The notes beneath the pieces are model-generated. The model saw only the letters and a list, made by a program, of their open reading frames with translations, ran no database searches and was not told where the DNA came from. From the NCBI RefSeq assembly GCF_963678635.1, contig NC_087067.1, positions 34,685,509 to 34,749,508 of the forward strand: DNA of 64,000 nucleotides. The letters are read 5' to 3'. Position numbers and translations under genes: made by a program. This stretch comes from Symsagittifera roscoffensis. Lineage: Eukaryota; Xenacoelomorpha; Acoela; Convolutidae. This document shows, one piece after another, positions 59,401 to 64,000 of this stretch. Position 1 is the first letter of the stretch, and every line of letters begins with the position of its first letter.

Positions 59401-59480
59401 ACCAGAGTCTTCATGACAAACACAACGATATCCCCTTGGCCGCTGAAAACTCAAGTGGAAAAAAAAATGCTCTCTGCCTA
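56480..59480 (+). pseudogene. decayed protein-primed family B DNA polymerase
   Basis: Recognised from a chain of motifs in changing frames. C2H2 finger at 56488-56553 (C-X2-C-X12-H-X4-H, with one TAG inside). VYADAEEL near 58067-58093 (exonuclease D-X-E). HHDHC at about 58394. CNLGKQ then PVFFHNLS.SDSHHLI at about 58439-58510. YSYMSDFSKFDE near 58793. DAMLK..K.QLELLSDVDVLLF at 59068-59130. GLFLDVVNL at about 59248 (palm motif A, then a stop) and LHDKHNDIPLA at about 59410. This is the organellar/viral type B polymerase found in Polinton/Maverick elements and relatives. Palm motif C is missing. No other Polinton gene (integrase, ATPase, capsid) is visible. It is split by the element at 57101-58022. 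Confidence 0.7.
57101..58022. mobile_element. 0.92-kb inverted-repeat element (MITE-like)
   Basis: Perfect 14-bp terminal inverted repeats TACCCGGGTTGACC (57101-57114) and GGTCAACCCGGGTA (58009-58022); with outer TA counted as target duplication the ends are CCCGGGTTGACC. Similarity continues inward (CTTATCATA, AATTCCATA on both sides). Inside is a nearly perfect 32-bp palindrome (57307-57338, TCATACAATT with its complement) and further TCATACAATT repeats near 57890-57990. No transposase. It lies between the finger and exonuclease parts of the polymerase relic, and its end sequence recurs at 3298-3310. Confidence 0.65.
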
Positions 59481-61112
59481 CTAGAGTCAGTTTACCTAGC
59501 AAGAAAACTAATCAGAATAACTAATGGAAACTTTATTAGTCAAATTCGACCTACGGAAGAACTTCTGTTTCGATGCAAAATTAGTATTTAAGTCATTAAA
59601 AATCAAAAAAATTCAAATTTTTCCATTTTGTCCACTTATCGGATGATATATAACTTGAAGTTTTTGAACAAATGGTTTTTATCGAGTAATAATTTTTGTT
59701 TAACCAGATGCGATTCTGCTTTTTGCAAGCAGAGTCAAGAATTTGGCAAAAAAGACAACTCCAAAAAATAAAACAGGAAGATTAAGGAAAATAAAATACA
59801 ATCATTGACATTAAAAAACCTGAAATATTTCAATCAAACTCGCCAATTGTCAAAGTCGAACTGTTGCTGCGTAGATCGCGAGTAAGACGTACTCTCAGCC
59901 GTGTCAGGGGTGCTTGCAGTAAAATAAAAACCTGAAACTGATTACAAGACATGTAAAAAAAACTCCATTGCTGAACAGCAGAGCAAGATGTTTCTGAACT
60001 AATTTACATCAGCTAGCTTAGGAATTGGTCATTTTGAATTTTAGACTCGGCTTGTCTGCTGCCTCGTTTGTTTCTTTTTCTATTAATTAATGGTAAAAGT
60101 AAACAATAGATTTCTGTCGCGAGAGATTTTTTTTGTAGAACTTTCATAAATCTGTACATGGTGCTTAATGATACTGTAGCCACCCCATCGCTCAAATTTG
60201 ACTCTGCGTTGGTGTTTAATAATTTATTTTTAAGTTTTTTGTTTTTCCGCGCGCCGGGAAGATGTTTTAATATTCTTAGGTATAACTATGGGTTCTCTTT
60301 GGCTCACCTGAATAACTAATACACTACTCGAGTACAAAGTCAAAATAAGCCTGAATTTGGTCAAGAAATTCGAAACGCAGGTCAAGCACAGTCAAAGCAT
60401 ACCCGATTGTGGTCAATAACAGACGAAGTTCAGGTCGAGAACAATCTTAACTTGAGAAATTTTAAATTTTTTGAAAGCTTCATCTAAATTCAAATTGGAG
60501 TCTGAGCAAAAAAAAATCTGAGCTCTTTTTTGTTATCTATGGTTTCCTGCGATCTATTTCACTTTTCATTCCAAATGACCTACGAAAAAAAACGACCTTT
60601 TAAAAAATCAATAAACTCGGACACAGTTTTTTTTGAGAGTCAAGATGATCAACTTTCGCACCAATTGATTCACGCTGATATATATGTTGAAATATATAAG
60701 CTGAATCGAATAAGTTTTTTTTAGTTTTGGTTTTTTTGCCGAGGCAGGCGAAAAACGAACCCTTTTTGGGGGTGAAATTTGAAACATATCTATGCGGACA
60801 CGAAAAGTAAAAGTAAAAACATTGATTGAGAAAGACAAAACGTACCAAAATCTGGTCAAGGATGACGAAACATGCCGAACTTTGTAGATACGGTCAAAAC
60901 ATGAATCGAGCGCCTCGGCACTGGTAGTTATAAGAACAGGCTACAGGTATTTTTCAGTATTTTTTATCTAAAATATAAACGTGTTAACTTTTTAAAAGGG
61001 AAATTTTTTTGGTGCATCATTAAGCTATTTACAAATAATGCATAAATGAGTAGTTTTGAAATGAGTCGTAATAATGGGTAATATATTTGTGGCTGTTGCA
61101 GTCATTCAGTCA
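59481..61112. other. unresolved AT-rich region
   Basis: An open frame runs on to 59591 but no longer resembles the polymerase family. Beyond that there are only short frames without motifs. Around 60340-60440 and 60850-60910 phrases like GGTCAAG and GGTCAAAACATG recur, suggesting degenerate repeats. No RNA gene seen. Confidence 0.4.
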
Positions 61113-61606
61113 TTAGGATGTATCAATCAAATCATTGTCATCTTCGTTACAGTCTAAGCGTAAAATGCTCGAGTATCTGCTCTCAACCAGAGGCTGATGG
61201 GGCAATGACGATGAAAAGAATGTGCGCGCACTGCCCCGACAGATGAGAAGGGAGACAACTGCTGATCCGATCACCAGAACGGGCACTCCGAACAACCCCA
61301 GCATCAAAGGACCTAATGTGGATGATGACACTGAAGCTAAAAAAAACGACGCGGCTTTTTCATTAGTAACTAAGAGCTTACAGCAAGCGCAGTCTAACAT
61401 TTTCTGGTTTCTGCAGCTCATAAGCTTATCAAACTTAATTTTGACCATGTTTCAAAACACTTCAAGCATACCTTTTTCGCTCAACTGTTCTTTAGCTTGT
61501 TCCGCTGAATCCGGTTCCTCCAGCTCCTCCTCCTCCAGAAGAGTATAATTTAGCTGCACAGTTTCAATAGTGCTCTCGTCAGTCCACAGAACATCTTTTA
61601 AATCTG
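61113..61606 (-). pseudogene. possible terminal exon of a membrane protein gene
   Basis: On the minus strand, a good acceptor (T-rich tract then ATCTCAG) at about 61607 is followed by an open frame of 50 codons with an acidic stretch (LLEEEELEEPDSAEQAKEQL). A TGA near 61455 follows, and then the same frame continues for 111 codons to 61113, with a hydrophobic helix (LMLGLFGVPVLVIGSAVVSLLI) and a polar acidic tail. The frame continuity across a single TGA, the higher GC and the acceptor suggest a host exon that has decayed or a fragment. I do not recognise the protein. Confidence 0.35.
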
Positions 61607-61967
61607 AGATAAAAAAAACATACTTTGATTTCAGTGAGTAGATAAATACGACCTAAATAAGTTCAAATTATCTTCGTTCATAAGCTCCTATGAACTGATT
61701 ACATTCCGTTCCCCTTTGAACACGCCTTCAATCTCATCCATCACCCTAGCGTAACTGGTAGCTTTCACATCTACCGCCGGTTTCCTGGCTTTTGAATAAC
61801 CGCTGCGCTCATCCATACGCAGGAATACGTTAGCCTTTTATTTCATCTCCGCTCCCTGTCGGCTTTTACCCTACTTCTTGCTCAGTGCTATCCTGAAGGA
61901 TGTCATGCTGGACGATGTCAGTTTCATGGTCATTTCCTAGTGATATCGCATGATCCAATTCTCAAAA
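61607..61967 (-). other. GC-richer segment, possible upstream exon
   Basis: In the minus strand, codons from about 61940 read MTMKLTSSSMTSFRIALSKK, then two stops, then KANVFLRMDERSGYSKARKP and onward to GERN near 61700. GT follows, and a putative 90-bp intron leads to the acceptor at 61607. The composition differs from the AT-rich surroundings. The stops argue for a pseudogene; support is weak. Confidence 0.25.
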
Positions 61968-64000
61968 ATTGCGGCGTTTTCGGTGTACAATTGTTTCAAA
62001 ACGTAGTGAAATTGAGCAGCTTCTTCTACCCGCATCGAAGAGTTTCTACGATTGCGGCGTTTTCGGTGTACAATTGTTTCAAAACGTAGTGAAATTGAGC
62101 AGCTTCTTCTACCCGCATCGAAGAGTTTCTATGATTGCGGCGTTTTCGGTGTACAATTGTTTCAAAACGTAGTGAAATTGAGCAGCTTCTTCTACCCGCA
62201 TCGAAGAGTTTCTACGATTGCGGCGTTTTTGGTGTACAATTGTTTCAAAACGTAGTGAAATTGAGCAGCTTCTTCTACCCGCATCGAAGAGTTTCTACGA
62301 TTGCGGCGTTTTCGGTGTACAATTGTTTCAAAACGTAGTGAAATTGAGCAGCTTCTTCTACCCGCATCGAAGAGTTTCTACGATTGCGGCGTTTTCGGTG
62401 TACAATTGTTTCAAAACGTAGTGAAATTGAGCAGCTTCTTCTACCCGCATCGAAGAGTTTCTACGATTGCGGCGTTTTCGGTGTACAATTGTTTCAAAAC
62501 GTAGTGAAATTGAGCAGCTTCTTCTACCCGCATCGAAGAGTTTCTACGATTGCGGCGTTTTCGGTGTACCATTGTTTCAAAACGTAGTGAAATTGAGCAG
62601 CTTCTTCTACCCGCATCGAAGAGTTTCTACGATTGCGGCGTTTTCGGTGTACAATTGTTTCAAAACGTAGTGAAATTGAGCAGCTTCTTCTACCCGCATC
62701 GAAGAGTTTCTATGATTGCGGCGTTTTCGGTGTACAATTGTTTCAAAACGTAGTGAAATTGAGCAGCTTCTTCAACCCGCATCGAAAATTTTCTACGATT
62801 GCGGCGTTTTCGGTGTACAATTGTTTCAAAACGTAGTGAAATTGAGCAGCTTCTTCTACCCGCATCGAAGAGTTTCTACGATTGCGGCGTTTTCGGTGTA
62901 CAATTGTTTCAAAACGTAGTGAAATTGAGCAGCTTCTTCTACCCGCATCGAAGAGTTTCTACGATTGCGGCGTTTTCGGTGTACAATTGTTTCAAAACGT
63001 AGTGAAATTGAGCAGCTTCTTCTACCCGCATCGAAGAGTTTCTACGATTGCGGCGTTTTCGGTGTACAATTGTTTCAAAACGTAGTGAAATTGAGCAGCT
63101 TCTTCAACCCGCATCGAAATTTTTCTACGATTGCGGCGTTTTCGGTGTACCATTGTTTCAAAACGTAGTGAAATTGAGCAGCTTCTTCTACCCGCATCGA
63201 AGAGTTTCTACGATTGCGGCGTTTTCGGTGTACAATTGTTTCAAAACGTAGTGAAATTGAGCAGCTTCTTCTACCCGCATCGAAGAGTTTCTACGATTGC
63301 GGCGTTTTCGGTGTACAATTGTTTCAAAACGTAGTGAAATTGAGCAGCTTCTTCAACCCGCATCGAAATTTTTCTACGATTGCGGCGTTTTCGGTGTACA
63401 ATTGTTTCAAAACGTAGTGAAATTGAGCAGCTTCTTCTACCCGCATCGAAGAGTTTCTACGATTGCGGCGTTTTCGGTGTACAATTGTTTCAAAACGTAG
63501 TGAAATTGAGCAGCTTCTTCTACCCGCATCGAAGAGTTTCTACGATTGCGGCGTTTTCGGTGTACAATTGTTTCAAAACGTAGTGAAATTGAGCAGCTTC
63601 TTCTACCCGCATCGAAGAGTTTCTACGATTGCGGCGTTTTCGGTGTACAATTGTTTCAAAACGTAGTGAAATTGAGCATCTTCTTCTACCCGCATCGAAG
63701 AGTTTCTACGATTGCGGCGTTTTCGGTGTACCATTGTTTCAAAACGTAGTGAAATTGAGCAGCTTCTTCTACCCGCATCGAAGAGTTTCTACGATTGCGG
63801 CGTTTTCGGTGTACAATTGTTTCAAAACGTAGTGAAATTGAGCAGCTTCTTCTACCCGCATCGAAGAGTTTCTATGATTGCGGCGTTTTCGGTGTACAAT
63901 TGTTTCAAAACGTAGTGAAATTGAGCAGCTTCTTCAACCCGCATCGAAATTTTTCTACGATTGCGGCGTTTTCGGTGTACAATTGTTTCAAAACGTAGTG
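61968..64000 (+). repeat. 83-bp satellite with 7-mer higher-order period
   Basis: About 24.5 head-to-tail monomers of exactly 83 bp, nearly identical, running off the window end. Monomers start ATTGCGGCGTTTTCGG and end GAGTTTCTACG. Diagnostic variants recur every seven monomers (581 bp): A to C at 62570, 63151 and 63732; C to T at 62132, 62713 and 63875; T to A with an altered AAATTTT block at 62774, 63355 and 63936 (and an extra one at 63106). Since 83 is not a multiple of 3, the 67-codon frames seen in it are artefacts. Confidence 0.95.

Noticed and set aside
61969-63998. Series of overlapping 67-codon frames in the satellite
   Set aside because: They repeat with the 83-bp monomer, all stop at the same CGTAG, and have no independent coding signal.
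61968-64000. CRISPR-like array
   Set aside because: There are no unique spacers; monomers are contiguous and nearly identical, and the context is eukaryotic.

Overview
The window is AT-rich eukaryotic DNA, almost certainly from an invertebrate animal. It has no bacterial operon logic, no tRNA or rRNA, and no intact host gene that I can recognise. Nearly everything in it is transposable elements in various stages of decay, plus a satellite array. The species cannot be named from the sequence.

Most of the window is two degraded copies of one very large Ty3/gypsy-type LTR retroelement, placed head to head. Copy M reads on the minus strand: LTR start at 26084, then leader, gag, pol, ORF X, env-like gene, ORF Y and a long 3' noncoding tail down to 7452. 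Copy P reads on the plus strand: LTR start at 31064, the same gene order, and the next LTR at 52847. Without its nested insertion copy P is about 18 kb, very long for this superfamily. Besides gag, protease, RT, RNase H and integrase (D-D-35-E, GPY/F-type C-terminus), the family carries a leader ORF before gag, a proline/serine-rich ORF X between pol and env, an env-like membrane protein gene, and a further ORF Y after env. Leader ORF, X and Y match no family I know, yet they agree between copies at the amino-acid level. Gag ends in an arginine/serine/asparagine repeat domain resembling splicing-factor RS domains.

Layout. 1-2882: unresolved flank. 2883-7451: second, 3'-only copy of the element (env fragment, ORF Y fragment, tail), in tandem with M. 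7452-26084: copy M. 24892-32248: cluster of four LTR copies in two orientations, with local tandem duplications and a snap-back junction. 31064-54054: copy P. Its gag is split at 34863-38478 by a non-LTR-type retroelement (RT with YADD box, CCHC knuckle, endonuclease-like C-terminus, A-tail, 11-bp target duplication). 52847-56100: the downstream LTR followed by leader and a gag fragment of yet another copy, with a 633-bp tandem duplication. 56480-59480: decayed protein-primed B-family DNA polymerase gene of the Polinton/Maverick kind, cut by a 0.92-kb inverted-repeat element. 59590-61112: nothing recognised. 61113-61967: coding-like minus-strand remnant. 61968-64000: 83-bp satellite with a 7-monomer (581-bp) higher-order period, running off the window.

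How it works together: in a live element the LTR would drive a genomic RNA encoding Gag and Pol, with env, X and Y presumably made from spliced RNAs. All LTR-element gag, pol, env and ORF Y copies here are broken by stops and frameshifts. The best-preserved reading frames are ORF X of copy M and the RT of the nested element.
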